59,364 nucleotides of DNA, from NCBI GenBank assembly GCA_035533075.1, contig DATLUO010000280.1, positions 1 to 59,364 on the forward strand. The letters run 5' to 3'. The notes under the pieces were generated by a model. It was given only the letters and a program-made list of their open reading frames with translations, was not told where the DNA came from and searched no databases. Source of the stretch: Pirellulales bacterium (GTDB lineage Bacteria; Planctomycetota; Planctomycetia; Pirellulales; JAICIG01). Every line of letters begins with the position of its first letter. Position 1 is the first letter of the stretch. The position numbers and the translations under genes are program-made. Shown one piece after another: positions 44,766-54,088 of this stretch.

Positions 44766-46688
44766 ATGATCGACCAGCAGGTCAAGCCTTGGTCGGTGAC
44801 GGACGCCGCCGATCTTTACGACGTTGGCCGCTGGGGAGCGGGGTATTTCTCGGTCAACCCATCGGGCAATCTTTGCGTGCATCCCACCAAAGACCCGGCC
44901 CGCTCGATCGACCTCAAGCAGTTGGTCGACGACTTGCAGCTCCGCGGCATCGACCTGCCGATACTGATCCGTTTCGCCGAGATTCTCCAGCACCGCCTGG
45001 GCGAAATCCACGAAGCTTTTCAGCAGGCCATCCGCGATCACCATTTCAACGGAAAATACTGCTGCGTCTATCCGATCAAGGTCAACCAGCAACGGCAGGT
45101 GGTGGAGGAAGTGCTCCAGTTCGGGCGTCCCTTCAACTTCGGCCTGGAGGCCGGCTCGAAGCCCGAACTGCTGGCGGTCGTGGCCCTGGCTTCCAACGAC
45201 ACGCCGATCATCTGCAACGGCTTCAAAGACCCTGAGTTCATCGAGATGGCGATGCTGGCCCACAAGATCGGCCGGCGGATCATCCCGGTGGTCGAGAAGT
45301 ACACCGAGTTGGGGCTGATTCTCGAATTTGCCCGCAAGGTGGGCGTGCGTCCCATGATCGGCATGCGCGTCAAGCTGGCCACCAAATCGAGCGGGCGTTG
45401 GCAATCGTCGGGCGGTTACCGCTCGAAGTTCGGCCTGACCGTCAGCGAGCTGCTGCGCGCCACCGACGAGCTGAAGCAGCACGGCATGCAAGACTGCTTC
45501 AAGCTGCTGCACTTTCACCTGGGGAGCCAGATTCCCAACATCCGGCACATCAAGCAGGCGTTGAATGAAGCGGTGCGGGTCTACGTCGAGTTGGCCGGGC
45601 GCGGCGCGGGGCTGGAATACCTCGACGTAGGCGGCGGCCTGGGCGTCGACTACGACGGTTCGCAGACCAATTTCGAGTCCAGCGCCAACTATTCGTTGCA
45701 AGAGTACGCCAACGACGTCGTTTATCACATTCAAAGCGTATGCGACGATGCCGGCGTGCCGCACCCCACCATCGTCTCCGAAAGCGGCCGGGCGGTGGTG
45801 GCCTATCACAGCGCGCTGGTGTTCAACGTGCTGGGCGTCTCCGGGCTGGGCGAGTGGGAAGTGCCCAGCGAGTTGCCGCCCGACATCGAGCAGCCGATCA
45901 CCGACCTGGTGAGCACGTATCAAAACGTGATCCCGCGGAACTTGCTGGAAAGCTACCACGACGCCCAGCAGGCGCTCGACATGGCGATGGGCCTGTTCAA
46001 CGGCGGTTATTTGCCGCTCGACCAGCGGAGCCTGGCCGAAAACCTGTTCTGGGCCATCTGCCGCAAGATGCAGCGGCTGGTGCGGCAACTCGACTATGTG
46101 CCCGAAGACCTGCAAGGCCTCGACGCCCTGTTGAGCGACACCTACTTTTGCAACTTTTCGCTGTTTCAGTCGATGCCCGATAGCTGGGCCATCCGCCAGC
46201 TTTTTCCGGTGATGCCGATCCACCGGCTGAACGTGCAGCCGACGCACCACGCGGTGCTGGGCGACATCACGTGCGACAGCGACGGCAAGATCGACCTGTT
46301 CATCGACCGCCGCGACGTGAAGCGCACGTTGCCGCTGCACTCGTTCAACGGCGAGCCGTATTACCTGGGGGCGTTTCTGCTGGGCGCCTATCAGGAGATC
46401 CTGGGCGACATGCACAATCTATTCGGCGATACCAACGCCGTTCACGTCAGCCTCGACGCCAACGGCAGCGTGGTGCTGGAGACGGTGATCAAAGGCGACA
46501 CGGTGCGCGAGGTGCTCGATTATGTGGAGTTCGAACCCGACGCCTTGGTGCGAAAGTTGCGGACCGACGTCGAGATGGCGGTTCGCGAGACGCGCCTCGA
46601 CTTTCAGGAGGCGGGCCGCCTGCTGCGGTTCTACGAAGAGGGCTTGCAGGGGTATACCTATCTGGAAGACGTCCGCAACGGGCTGTGA
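44766..46688 (+). CDS. speA: Biosynthetic arginine decarboxylase
   Basis: SpeA converts arginine to agmatine, the first step to putrescine. It has 640 residues, normal for this fold-type III PLP enzyme. YCCVYPIKVNQQ carries the PLP lysine (about residue 103); LLHFHLGSQIPN, LEYLDVGGGLGVDYDGS, and TIVSESGRAVVAYHS are the PLP-phosphate and substrate blocks. FCNFSLFQSMPDSWA with its Cys supplies the active-site residue from the other subunit. AGGAG lies 11 bases before the ATG at 44766; an upstream ATG at 44736 is less likely. Confidence 0.95.
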   Translation: MIDQQVKPWSVTDAADLYDVGRWGAGYFSVNPSGNLCVHPTKDPARSIDLKQLVDDLQLRGIDLPILIRFAEILQHRLGEIHEAFQQAIRDHHFNGKYCCVYPIKVNQQRQVVEEVLQFGRPFNFGLEAGSKPELLAVVALASNDTPIICNGFKDPEFIEMAMLAHKIGRRIIPVVEKYTELGLILEFARKVGVRPMIGMRVKLATKSSGRWQSSGGYRSKFGLTVSELLRATDELKQHGMQDCFKLLHFHLGSQIPNIRHIKQALNEAVRVYVELAGRGAGLEYLDVGGGLGVDYDGSQTNFESSANYSLQEYANDVVYHIQSVCDDAGVPHPTIVSESGRAVVAYHSALVFNVLGVSGLGEWEVPSELPPDIEQPITDLVSTYQNVIPRNLLESYHDAQQALDMAMGLFNGGYLPLDQRSLAENLFWAICRKMQRLVRQLDYVPEDLQGLDALLSDTYFCNFSLFQSMPDSWAIRQLFPVMPIHRLNVQPTHHAVLGDITCDSDGKIDLFIDRRDVKRTLPLHSFNGEPYYLGAFLLGAYQEILGDMHNLFGDTNAVHVSLDANGSVVLETVIKGDTVREVLDYVEFEPDALVRKLRTDVEMAVRETRLDFQEAGRLLRFYEEGLQGYTYLEDVRNGL

Positions 46689-46882
46689 TCATGGGCGGCC
46701 TTTACTTCGTCGTCCGTCGCGCGGCGGTAGGCGACGTGCTGATCGTCGAGCAAACGTAGGGCGTCGAGGGGCACCTGGTACACCTCGCCGGGCAAGCTGC
46801 TGATGTGCGCCCGCGTTGTCAGATCATAGAAGCCGCGGAAGCGATCTTCTTGCGTCGAAAAACGAATAAAGATAGTCTGCAT
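46658..46882 (-). CDS. Small conserved planctomycete protein
   Basis: A 74-residue protein overlapping the 3' end of speA on the opposite strand by 31 bases. MQTIFIRFSTQEDRFRGFYD, then LPGEVYQVPLDALRLLDDQ and YRRATDDEVKAAH is a pattern I associate with small planctomycete proteins of unknown function. GGAGG lies nine bases before the ATG at 46882. Confidence 0.65.
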   Translation of the reverse strand: MQTIFIRFSTQEDRFRGFYDLTTRAHISSLPGEVYQVPLDALRLLDDQHVAYRRATDDEVKAAHDHSPLRTSSR

Positions 46883-46962
46883 GGTGTAAATGCCTCCACG
46901 TACAAGGATAGCAACCGTCTGGCGGGCCGCCAAGTCGAGTACGAACTGAGCGATTCGCCGCC

Positions 46963-48201
46963 TTACAGCACCTCACCACCGCGGCCCTGCTGAATCAACG
47001 GCACGTAGCTCTCCAAAAACTTGTTTGTTTCGCGGTCGGTCAGATCGACCGTCGCTTTTCGCTCCGACGACAAATAGGCCGCCATCGTCAGGCGGACGAT
47101 CTCCACGCCGTAATTCCAGTCCAACAGCGCCGAGCGGCCCGCGCGAAAGGCCGCCGCGGCGTCTTCATTCTCGTCGGTGTAGCCGTAAAGATCGGCCTCG
47201 TTCGGCTGCACGGTCAGCAGCCCGCGGCTCGATTGCGATTTTTCCAGCGCCCCCTCGCTGTCGGCCACGCCGGCCGCCGCCACGTCGCCAATGAACACGT
47301 CGAGCGACGACCGGAGCGTGCTCATGTCGAAGCCGTAGCCGGGGCCAAGACCTTCCAGCGATAGCCGCATCCCCTGCTTGTCGAACATCCAAGAAACCGA
47401 GAACTGGCTCCGCACGTGTTGGCCCGTATCGGGATTGCGGTAGGTCACGATGCCGGTGGCATAGTCTTCCGCGGGCGTCTTGCCGTAATCGACGCCGAAA
47501 CGGTCGAGCATCTCCTTGCGCCAGCGCGGCTGGCCCCATTTCAACAGCGCCAGATCGGCCGACACCGACTGCGGCTCGAGGAACCGCACCGGCTTGTCGG
47601 GCGGAGTGAGCGCATACCAGCCGACGCCCAAGCAATGGCAGCCCATGTCGCTCATCACGCCGCCGCCCTGCTCGACGGGATCCCAAAACCAGCCGTTGTG
47701 CGGTCCCGCATGCTCTTCGCCGGAACGGACCAACAGCGGCGGTCCCATCGCCGCCATCACCGGGCGAAGCTGCTCGCGCGCCGCGCGGACGGAGTTCATG
47801 AAAATCTGGTTCTCGAAGTAGGCGGTCGGGAGCTTCACTTCGTCGATCATCTCCACCAGCCGCCGCGCCTCGGCCAGGTTTCGCCCCAGCGGCTTCTCGC
47901 AAATCACGCCCTTCAACGCGGCGCCGGCCTTGACCGCCTCGACGACCTCCTCGACCGTCGCCAGCCGCGTGAAATTCGGATTGAAAATGGCGATCACGTC
48001 GACGTGCGGGGCCATCTCCTTGATGCTGCGGAAAATGCGGCCTTCGCCCATGCCCTGTTCGCGAACATAAGCCGCGGCCGTTTCGGGCGGCCGCCGCGAA
48101 ACCAGTCCGGCCACCTCGATCCCCCGCACTTGCTTGATCGCGCGGAGCTGAAACCGCGTGATGAAGCCGCCACCGACAATGCCGTAACGAAGCGTTTGCA
48201 T
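46963..48201 (-). CDS. Gfo/Idh/MocA family oxidoreductase
   Basis: A 412-residue cytoplasmic NAD(P)-dependent dehydrogenase-like protein. The Rossmann motif is YGIVGGGFITRFQ; VDVIAIFNPNFTR and the lysine of ICEKPLGRN follow. The C-terminal domain has GGGVMSDMGCHCLG, where the first of the usual His residues is Cys. There is no signal peptide. The substrate is unknown. AAGGAAG before the ATG fits the start. Confidence 0.88.
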   Translation of the reverse strand: MQTLRYGIVGGGFITRFQLRAIKQVRGIEVAGLVSRRPPETAAAYVREQGMGEGRIFRSIKEMAPHVDVIAIFNPNFTRLATVEEVVEAVKAGAALKGVICEKPLGRNLAEARRLVEMIDEVKLPTAYFENQIFMNSVRAAREQLRPVMAAMGPPLLVRSGEEHAGPHNGWFWDPVEQGGGVMSDMGCHCLGVGWYALTPPDKPVRFLEPQSVSADLALLKWGQPRWRKEMLDRFGVDYGKTPAEDYATGIVTYRNPDTGQHVRSQFSVSWMFDKQGMRLSLEGLGPGYGFDMSTLRSSLDVFIGDVAAAGVADSEGALEKSQSSRGLLTVQPNEADLYGYTDENEDAAAAFRAGRSALLDWNYGVEIVRLTMAAYLSSERKATVDLTDRETNKFLESYVPLIQQGRGGEVL

Positions 48202-48230
48202 GACATCTTCCTTCCATATAAAAGCGTCAC

Positions 48231-48318
48231 GGAGGATGGCCTTCCCAGGCCGTCACCGAGCACATGGCCTTCCTTGGCCGTCACGACAATCGGTGACGGG
48301 CTTGGAAGCCCATCCTCC
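48231..48318. repeat. Repeat family G, complete inverted copy
   Basis: GGAGGATGGCCTTCCCAGGC, an inner pair CCGTCACCGAGCACATGGCC / CGTCACGACAATCGGTGACG, and AAGCCCATCCTCC. It sits between two - strand genes and ends one base before the permease stop codon. Confidence 0.85.
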
Positions 48319-49077
48319 TCACGTCAAATCGCGATATTCGCGAAACTGAAAAACGATCGCCGCCAACAGCAGCGAGCCGACGGCGATCCCGGCCAGCGTC
48401 CAGCCGGCCGCATCGACCGAAATCGGCTCGAACCACCCCGGCCGCTGCAAACCGTCGGTCGCCCCGACCGCATACATCAACGACCGGCCATAATAGTTTA
48501 CCGCCACGCGCTTGACGATGCCCGGCATGTTGCCCAGCAGAAACTCGAAGAACAAGGCGTAGATCAAGGCCACAATCGTCGAGTGCGGCAGCGACACGGC
48601 AAACAAGTGAAACAGCCCCAAATAGGCCAATGTGCTGTAGGTGACGGCCGGCAGAAAGAGTTGATAGGCCAGTTCGCCCGCGGGTCCGGCCAGAGCGCAA
48701 TAGAGTCTGAAGCAGAGTACCACTAGGCCGAGTGCCAACGGCAGCGCGGCGGCCACCTTGGCCGAAAGCACCAGCCACCGCGGTATCGGGCGGATGAGCA
48801 GAAACAGCAGCGTGCGGTCTTCGCGGTCGGCGCCCACGCTCGACGTGCCGTAGGCCAACGCGCAGATGGGCACCAGGAAGGCCACAAACACGATAATCAC
48901 AAACTCGCTGAAAAGTTGAAACGCCCGGTCGTAGTCGCCGATCAAGTCATATCGCCGCCGCAGCAAAAACAGCGTGCCGCCGGCCATCGGCAGCAGCACC
49001 ATCAGCGTGCTGGTCGACCACAGCAGCCGGCGGAACGACAGCCAGAACAGCGTGACCCAGGCCCGCAGCAAGCTCAT
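48319..49077 (-). CDS. ABC-2 type transporter permease
   Basis: A 252-residue membrane protein with six predicted helices (LVPICALAYGTSSVGADRED is the conserved loop after the second). LLFLLIRPIPRWLVLSAKV is typical of ABC-2 permeases and shows the coupling helix. The ATG overlaps the stop of the ATPase gene by four bases. It forms the membrane part of an exporter of unknown substrate. Confidence 0.88.
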   Translation of the reverse strand: MSLLRAWVTLFWLSFRRLLWSTSTLMVLLPMAGGTLFLLRRRYDLIGDYDRAFQLFSEFVIIVFVAFLVPICALAYGTSSVGADREDRTLLFLLIRPIPRWLVLSAKVAAALPLALGLVVLCFRLYCALAGPAGELAYQLFLPAVTYSTLAYLGLFHLFAVSLPHSTIVALIYALFFEFLLGNMPGIVKRVAVNYYGRSLMYAVGATDGLQRPGWFEPISVDAAGWTLAGIAVGSLLLAAIVFQFREYRDLT

Positions 49078-49991
49078 GAGGCCCCCCGCTCCAGGTAATC
49101 GAACACGGCGTCGGCGCCGGAATCGAGCGTCTGCATTCGCCGCACTTCGAAGTTATGTTCGACGACCAGCTTACCCACGTCGGCAAAGAACCGGGCAGGC
49201 TGGCCCGTCTTGACGGTCAGTGTGTCGTCGCGCACTTCGACGCTGCGCACATAGCTTGCGGCCGCCAGCAGCGAGGCGAAGTTGCGGGGCCGGTCGCTGA
49301 CGATCTCGATCACCAGCGGCTGATCGGCCAGCAGATTGCGGACTTCGGTCAACGTGCCCGACGCGATCAGGCGGCCGCGCGAGATCATGACGATCGTATC
49401 GGCGAGCTGCTCGACATCGACCAGGATGTGCGTGGAGACCAGAATGGTCTTGCCGCGTTCGGCCAGGCGCAGCAGCAGGTCGTTGATCTCGCGGCGGCCG
49501 CCGGGGTCGATGCCGTTGAGCGGTTCGTCGAGCAGCAGCAGCTCGGGATCGTGGACCAGCGCCTGGGCCAGCTTGATTCGCTGCCGCATCCCGTGGCTGC
49601 ACCCGGCCATCCGCCGTCCGGCACGTTCGGTCATGCCGACCTCTTCCAAGGCCAACTCGGTGCGGTCACGGGCTTCGCTTCGACGATAACCGTAAAGCCG
49701 GGCCATCGTATCGACGAACTCGCGGCCGGTCATTTCTTCATAGAAGCGGTCGAGGTCGGGGCTGTATCCGAAGAATCGTTTGGCGGCGGTCGACCAGGCG
49801 TCATGTTCGCCCACGCGAACGGTTCCCTGGCTGGGGCGAAGCTGCCCGCTGGCCAGCTTGATGAGCGTCGATTTGCCCGCCCCGTTGGCGCCCAGCAGTC
49901 CGGTGATGCCCGGCCCGATGCGGCACGAGACGTCGTTCACGCCGATGACCGGGCCGTAGAACTTGGTGACTTGATCGAAGGTCAGATGCAT
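49074..49991 (-). CDS. ABC transporter ATP-binding protein
   Basis: A 305-residue ATPase. Walker A GANGAGKST, the Q-loop (GYSPD replacing the usual Gln), signature CSHGMRQRIKLA (modified LSGGQ), Walker B LLLLDEPLNGIDP and H-loop STHIL. A C-terminal extension of about 90 residues (VIEIVSDRPRNFASLLAA) is common in ABC-2 exporters. It is coupled with the permease gene downstream. Confidence 0.92.
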   Translation of the reverse strand: MHLTFDQVTKFYGPVIGVNDVSCRIGPGITGLLGANGAGKSTLIKLASGQLRPSQGTVRVGEHDAWSTAAKRFFGYSPDLDRFYEEMTGREFVDTMARLYGYRRSEARDRTELALEEVGMTERAGRRMAGCSHGMRQRIKLAQALVHDPELLLLDEPLNGIDPGGRREINDLLLRLAERGKTILVSTHILVDVEQLADTIVMISRGRLIASGTLTEVRNLLADQPLVIEIVSDRPRNFASLLAAASYVRSVEVRDDTLTVKTGQPARFFADVGKLVVEHNFEVRRMQTLDSGADAVFDYLERGAS

Positions 49992-50011
49992 TTTTTAGCA
50001 AGATATGGCGA

Positions 50012-51046
50012 TCAGGTGATCTTCACCGCGCGCCCTTTTTGCACCGATTCGGTTTCCTTCTGGCACAGGGTCAGTGCGTCGAGCGCCAGCTCGCCGGCCA
50101 GCAGCTCCGAGGGCCGCCCGCTGCGCACCGCTTTGACCGCGTCGGCAAGTTCCGCCGCGAAGGCATCGGTCTCGCTCAGCGCCGGCCGCTCCACTTTGCC
50201 GCGCGCGGTGAGCACGGTCAGAGGCATGCCGGTCACCGCCTGGCCGTCGAGCACCGACGAATCGTAGGTCATGGTGGCCTTCTCGAAGTAGACCTCGAAG
50301 CCGTGCGTGAAGCTGCGGCCCTGCTGTTGAATCACGCCGCTCGTGGCCGTGACCAGCGTCTCGGCGTCGAATAAAAACTGCGTGTTGATGAACTCCACCA
50401 CGTCGCCATGCCCGCGGCCCGTAGACTGCACCGCCCGCGGCATGCCCCACAACAGGCGAATGAAGTGGGCGTCGTGAATGTGCAAATCGACGACCGGACC
50501 GCCCACGCTGTGCGGATCGTAAAAATCCTTCAGCCACAGCGGGTTGGCAATGATCCGTTTGAAGTGGCCGCCCAGCAGCCTGCCGTATTTGCCGCTGGCC
50601 GCCGCCCGCCGCACGAACGCGAATTCGGGCACGAAGGGGAGCACGTGGGCAATCAGCAGCAGCTTGTTCGATTGCTGGGCCGCTTTGACCATCCGCCTGG
50701 CGTCGGCCGTATTGAGGGCGATCGGCTTTTCGCAGATCACGTGCTTCCCCGCTTGTAGGGCGGCCACTGTCACTTCGGCGTGCAGCTTGGGCGGCAGGCA
50801 GACGTCGATCAGGTCGATCTTCGGATTGTCGAGCACCTCACGCCAGTCCGCATAACGGGCGATCTTTCCCAGGTCCATGATCGTGCCCGGCGGCCCGAAA
50901 TTTCCTTTGATCTCGCGCCAGTCGCCGGCCAGCTTCTTTTTGTCGCGAGTGCAAATCGCGGCGACCTTGGCCCCCGGCACATTCTTGTAGGCCAGGTAAT
51001 GGATCATGCCCATGAAACCAATTCCTACGATGCCGACCCTTACCAT
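50012..51046 (-). CDS. Gfo/Idh/MocA family oxidoreductase
   Basis: A 344-residue NAD(P)-dependent dehydrogenase-like protein. The Rossmann motif is VGIVGIGFMGMIHY; then VAAICTRDKKK, IDVCLPPKLHAE and ICEKPIALN with the catalytic lysine. The C-terminal domain has GGPVVDLHIHDAHFIRLLWG (conserved Asp-x-His-x-x-Asp). There is no signal peptide. The start at 51046 (MVRVGIVG) fits the family. It lies 20 bases upstream of the ABC genes and could be in the same transcript. Confidence 0.9.
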   Translation of the reverse strand: MVRVGIVGIGFMGMIHYLAYKNVPGAKVAAICTRDKKKLAGDWREIKGNFGPPGTIMDLGKIARYADWREVLDNPKIDLIDVCLPPKLHAEVTVAALQAGKHVICEKPIALNTADARRMVKAAQQSNKLLLIAHVLPFVPEFAFVRRAAASGKYGRLLGGHFKRIIANPLWLKDFYDPHSVGGPVVDLHIHDAHFIRLLWGMPRAVQSTGRGHGDVVEFINTQFLFDAETLVTATSGVIQQQGRSFTHGFEVYFEKATMTYDSSVLDGQAVTGMPLTVLTARGKVERPALSETDAFAAELADAVKAVRSGRPSELLAGELALDALTLCQKETESVQKGRAVKIT

Positions 51047-51183
51047 TCTCGTCACTCTGATGTCTGCCGGTTGATTATGGCCGCAATTATCTTCCGGCCA
51101 GATCGATTTAGCAACCAGTGCTCGGTGGCCGTGTCGGACCCGCGCTGCTCGTCGAGAACGCGAAGGGAACCCCCACCATTGGC

Positions 51184-51206
51184 CAACTGTCGGATTCCGA
51201 CAGTTG
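51184..51206. repeat. Short perfect inverted repeat
   Basis: CAACTGTCGG, ATT, CCGACAGTTG: 10-base arms with a 3-base loop, just upstream of gene remnants. It may mark a recombination or insertion end. Confidence 0.6.
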
Positions 51207-51211
51207 ATCGG

Positions 51212-51472
51212 GTGTTCCGCATCACCGTGAATGCCATCTGCCCCGGTCCGGTCCACACGCTGATGAACGACAAGCGGATCGAATACGAGTCGGGCAGCCC
51301 CGGATGTTCCGCGCAGACATTCGGCCATACCGGTTCGACGGGCACGCTCTGTTGGGCCGATCGTGCCAGCGACACGATTTGCGTCGTGCTCACCTCGCTG
51401 CCCGGCCGCGCGGCAAAACCTCATCCGCGCGAACTCGCGGCGGCACGCGTCGCCGCGGAAGCCGCGCGATGA
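51212..51472 (+). pseudogene. Composite remnant: SDR tail joined to serine hydrolase C terminus
   Basis: One frame reads ITVNAICPGPVHTLMND, the conserved strand of a short-chain dehydrogenase. Then comes TFGHTGSTGTLCWADRASDT, ICVVLTSLPGRAAKPHPREL, the C terminus of a beta-lactamase-like serine hydrolase (GHTGFTG motif). These parts never belong together, so two gene ends have been joined. There is no start codon of its own and no catalytic region. Confidence 0.65.
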
Positions 51473-51560
51473 ACGTTGCTTTGAGGACGGCAAAGGCGAG
51501 GTCGGACTCGATCATTGGGAGGGGCGCCGCTGGATCGGGCTGAAACGGCACCTGATGCTG
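51468..51560 (+). pseudogene. Transposase fragment (IS701/IS4-like)
   Basis: DERCFEDGKGEVGLDHWEGR, then RWIGLKRHLMLALA is the end of the DDE catalytic region (the E of the triad and LDHYxxRxWxGxxRH) of IS701/IS4-like transposases. Only about 30 codons remain. The region 51047-51670 holds no intact gene; these remnants and a palindrome are all I see. Confidence 0.65.
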
Positions 51561-51670
51561 GCTTTAGCTGGTGGCAACACGAGGCGGGGTGACATGCGGC
51601 CGGTTGCAGTTGCAGCACCGGCGGTGTAGTTTTGGTTCAGTCAACCGTTTTTGGAAGGCAACCGAAATCC

Positions 51671-53788
51671 ATGCGACAAAACCTGCTTGCGATCGTGCTG
51701 CTTGCGTTCACCGCCGCCGCGGCACTGGCCGACCTGCCCTCGGTCCGCCTGAATCGCATCACGCCGCTCGGCGCCGCGGCCGGCAGCAGCGTGGAACTGC
51801 AAATCAGCGCGGCCGACGACGAAGACGCCAAACAACTCGTGTTCGATCATCCGGGCCTGAAAGCCGAATGGACCGAAAACCGAAAATTCAAAGTCACCGT
51901 CGCGCCCGACGTGCCCGAAGGAAGCTACGACGTGAGGTTGCTGGGCCGCTACGGGTTGAGCAATCCCCGGCTGTTCGCGGTCTCGCGGGGACTTGCCGAT
52001 CTGGCCGAGAAGGAGCCCAACAATACGCCCGCCGAGGCCCAGCCGGCCGCCATCAACTCCGCCGTGGCCGGCGCCAGCGACGGCAACGGGCAGGATTTTT
52101 TCCGCGTGGCTCTCAAGCAGGGGCAGCGGATCACGCTCGACTGCCAGGCCGGCAAACTCGACAGCGAGCTCGATGCCTGCCTGGCCGTCGTCGCCGCCGA
52201 CGGCGCCGTCCTGGCAACCAGCAGCGATTATCACGGCCGCGATCCCTTCATTGACTTCATCGCCCCGGCCGACGGCGAATACCTGGTCGAGGTCCACGAT
52301 CTTTCGTATCGCGGCGGTTATCCTTATCGGCTGCTGATCGGCGACCGGCCACAGGTGGAGAATGTGTTCCCCCGCGTCGTCGAAGCGGGCAAGCCGGTGG
52401 AGCTGACGGCGCTGGGCCGCAACTTCGGCACCGCCGGGCAACCCTCGACGTGGTCGATCGACGACCGCGCGCTGGAAGAGTATCGCTTTACGATCACGCC
52501 GCCCGTTGCGGCGGACGCGATCGGCGTCTATCGCTTTATCGAGCACCCGACCGACCACACCGTGCTGCCGACGGCGGCCACCTGCACGCTCGACGGCTTT
52601 CAGGTGCGGGTGCCCATCGATCCCGGTTCGCAACCCCCGCTGACGCTGATGTGCGTCGAAGGTCCGGTCGCCGTCGAGCAAGAGCCGAACGACACGCTTG
52701 AGCAGCCGCTCGTGCCGCCCGTCAGCGTCAGCGGCCGCTTCAACCGCCCGCGCGACGTCGACTGGTATGAGATCACCCCCGGGGAGGCGGGGCGCTACGA
52801 GATTCAGGCCTATTCCGAACGGATTGCCGGCCAGGCCGATCCGTACATCGTGGTCGTCGACGACAAGGGGAACCGCATGAGCGAGATCGACGACTTCGGT
52901 GCCCGCGTGAACGCCTTCGACGGGCACTTGCGCGATCCGGTGGGGTCGGTCGATTTGCAAGCGGGCCGCAAGTATCGCTTGATGGTGCAAGACCGCTACG
53001 GCCGCGGCGGAGCGCGCTATCAATACGTGCTCACGGTCCACCGCTCGCTGCCCGACTTCCACATCGCGGCGATCCACGGAGTGAACCCCGGCCCGTCGGG
53101 CATCGACGTCCGGCAAGGCGGGGCCACCTGGCTCGACCTGGTCATTCATCGCCAAGACGGCTACGGCGAGCCGATCACCGTGACGGCTCAAGGGCTGCCG
53201 CCGGGCGTACATGCCGCCGAAACGAAGATACCCAACGACACGCGAGGCACCTTCGTGCTGTGGGCCGACGCCGACGCGCCGGCCTTCCACGGCACGGTGA
53301 AACTGATTGCCACCGGCAAACGGGGCGAAATGGCGTTGACGCGCGAGGTGCGTCCCTACACGCGCGTTTGGACCGACGCCAACATGGGTTCCAGCCGCCC
53401 GACGCGCGAGCTGACGCTGGCCGTGATCGACAAAGCGCCTTACGGTTTGCGGGCAGAGCCGGAGCGGGCCACCGTCGAGGCCAGCGGCCAGTTGCAAGTG
53501 AAAGTGGTTGCGGAGCGTCACTGGCCGGAATGTACGGCGGCGATCAAAGTGATCGGACTCGGCTTGCCCGGCGGCTTTCAGTTCAGCGAGCGGGAGATTG
53601 CGGCCGGGCAGAACGAGGGAACGTTCGAGTTGAACGTGGGGAACGTGCGTCCCGGCGAGTACACGCTGGTTCTTCTGGGGCAGGCCCAGGTGCCGTTCAA
53701 GAAAGACGCCTCCGCTCAGGCGGCCAACACGCTGGTGGCGATTCCTTGCCGGCCGATCACGATCGACGTCGTGCAGAAGGCAAAGTAG
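51671..53788 (+). CDS. Exported protein with PPC (pre-peptidase C-terminal) domains
   Basis: A 705-residue secreted protein. The signal peptide is MRQNLLAIVLLAFTAAAALA. Residues 30-110 are an Ig-like or IPT-type domain. Two PPC domains follow, marked by EKEPNNTPAEAQ ... DFFRVALKQGQRI and EQEPNDTLEQP ... RDVDWYEITPGEAGRYEI; each ends in a YRL/YQY strand. The C-terminal 300 residues are further beta-sandwich domains (GVNPGPSGIDVRQG, VEASGQLQVKVVAE). There is no protease domain. The family is common in planctomycetes as surface or periplasmic proteins of unknown role. Confidence 0.85.
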   Translation: MRQNLLAIVLLAFTAAAALADLPSVRLNRITPLGAAAGSSVELQISAADDEDAKQLVFDHPGLKAEWTENRKFKVTVAPDVPEGSYDVRLLGRYGLSNPRLFAVSRGLADLAEKEPNNTPAEAQPAAINSAVAGASDGNGQDFFRVALKQGQRITLDCQAGKLDSELDACLAVVAADGAVLATSSDYHGRDPFIDFIAPADGEYLVEVHDLSYRGGYPYRLLIGDRPQVENVFPRVVEAGKPVELTALGRNFGTAGQPSTWSIDDRALEEYRFTITPPVAADAIGVYRFIEHPTDHTVLPTAATCTLDGFQVRVPIDPGSQPPLTLMCVEGPVAVEQEPNDTLEQPLVPPVSVSGRFNRPRDVDWYEITPGEAGRYEIQAYSERIAGQADPYIVVVDDKGNRMSEIDDFGARVNAFDGHLRDPVGSVDLQAGRKYRLMVQDRYGRGGARYQYVLTVHRSLPDFHIAAIHGVNPGPSGIDVRQGGATWLDLVIHRQDGYGEPITVTAQGLPPGVHAAETKIPNDTRGTFVLWADADAPAFHGTVKLIATGKRGEMALTREVRPYTRVWTDANMGSSRPTRELTLAVIDKAPYGLRAEPERATVEASGQLQVKVVAERHWPECTAAIKVIGLGLPGGFQFSEREIAAGQNEGTFELNVGNVRPGEYTLVLLGQAQVPFKKDASAQAANTLVAIPCRPITIDVVQKAK

Positions 53789-53830
53789 GTCGGCTATCAT
53801 GAACAGCTTAAGTGCTGATGGAAAACCGCT

Positions 53831-54028
53831 ATGACGAGATTCTCAATTGAATTGCCCGACGAAGAAGCGCGACGGCTTCGCGAGCGCGCAGGCGAGGCTG
53901 GGCTGACCCCGGAAGAATTCCTCGATGCGGGCATCAAGCGCTGGCTCGACTCTCCCAATAGCGACTTCGTCGAAGCGGCGGATTACGTGCTGCGGAAGAA
54001 CGCCGATCTCTACAAGCGCCTGGCGTAG
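53831..54028 (+). CDS. Antitoxin-like ribbon-helix-helix protein (orphan)
   Basis: A 65-residue protein: MTRFSIELPDEEARRLRERA is a ribbon-helix-helix N terminus, and EAADYVLRKNADLYKRLA matches the C terminus of antitoxins usually paired with Fic/Doc or PIN toxins. No toxin gene follows on the + strand; the next gene converges 60 bases on. It is therefore an orphan antitoxin or a relic. Confidence 0.65.
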   Translation: MTRFSIELPDEEARRLRERAGEAGLTPEEFLDAGIKRWLDSPNSDFVEAADYVLRKNADLYKRLA

Positions 54029-54088
54029 CCTTTTGGCGAGGCCTGCTAAACAGGTTCTCCCGGCCCCGCGGAATGCGCCAGCGCGTCT

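Noticed and set aside
50780-51472. Continuous + strand frame of 230 codons
   Set aside because: Its first half is antisense to the oxidoreductase gene and the rest joins pieces of two unrelated families, so it is not a real gene. The recognisable part is reported as a remnant.
51641-53800. Open frame of 719 codons on the - strand opposite the PPC exoprotein gene
   Set aside because: No recognisable motif or signal. The + strand gene has a signal peptide and two PPC domains.
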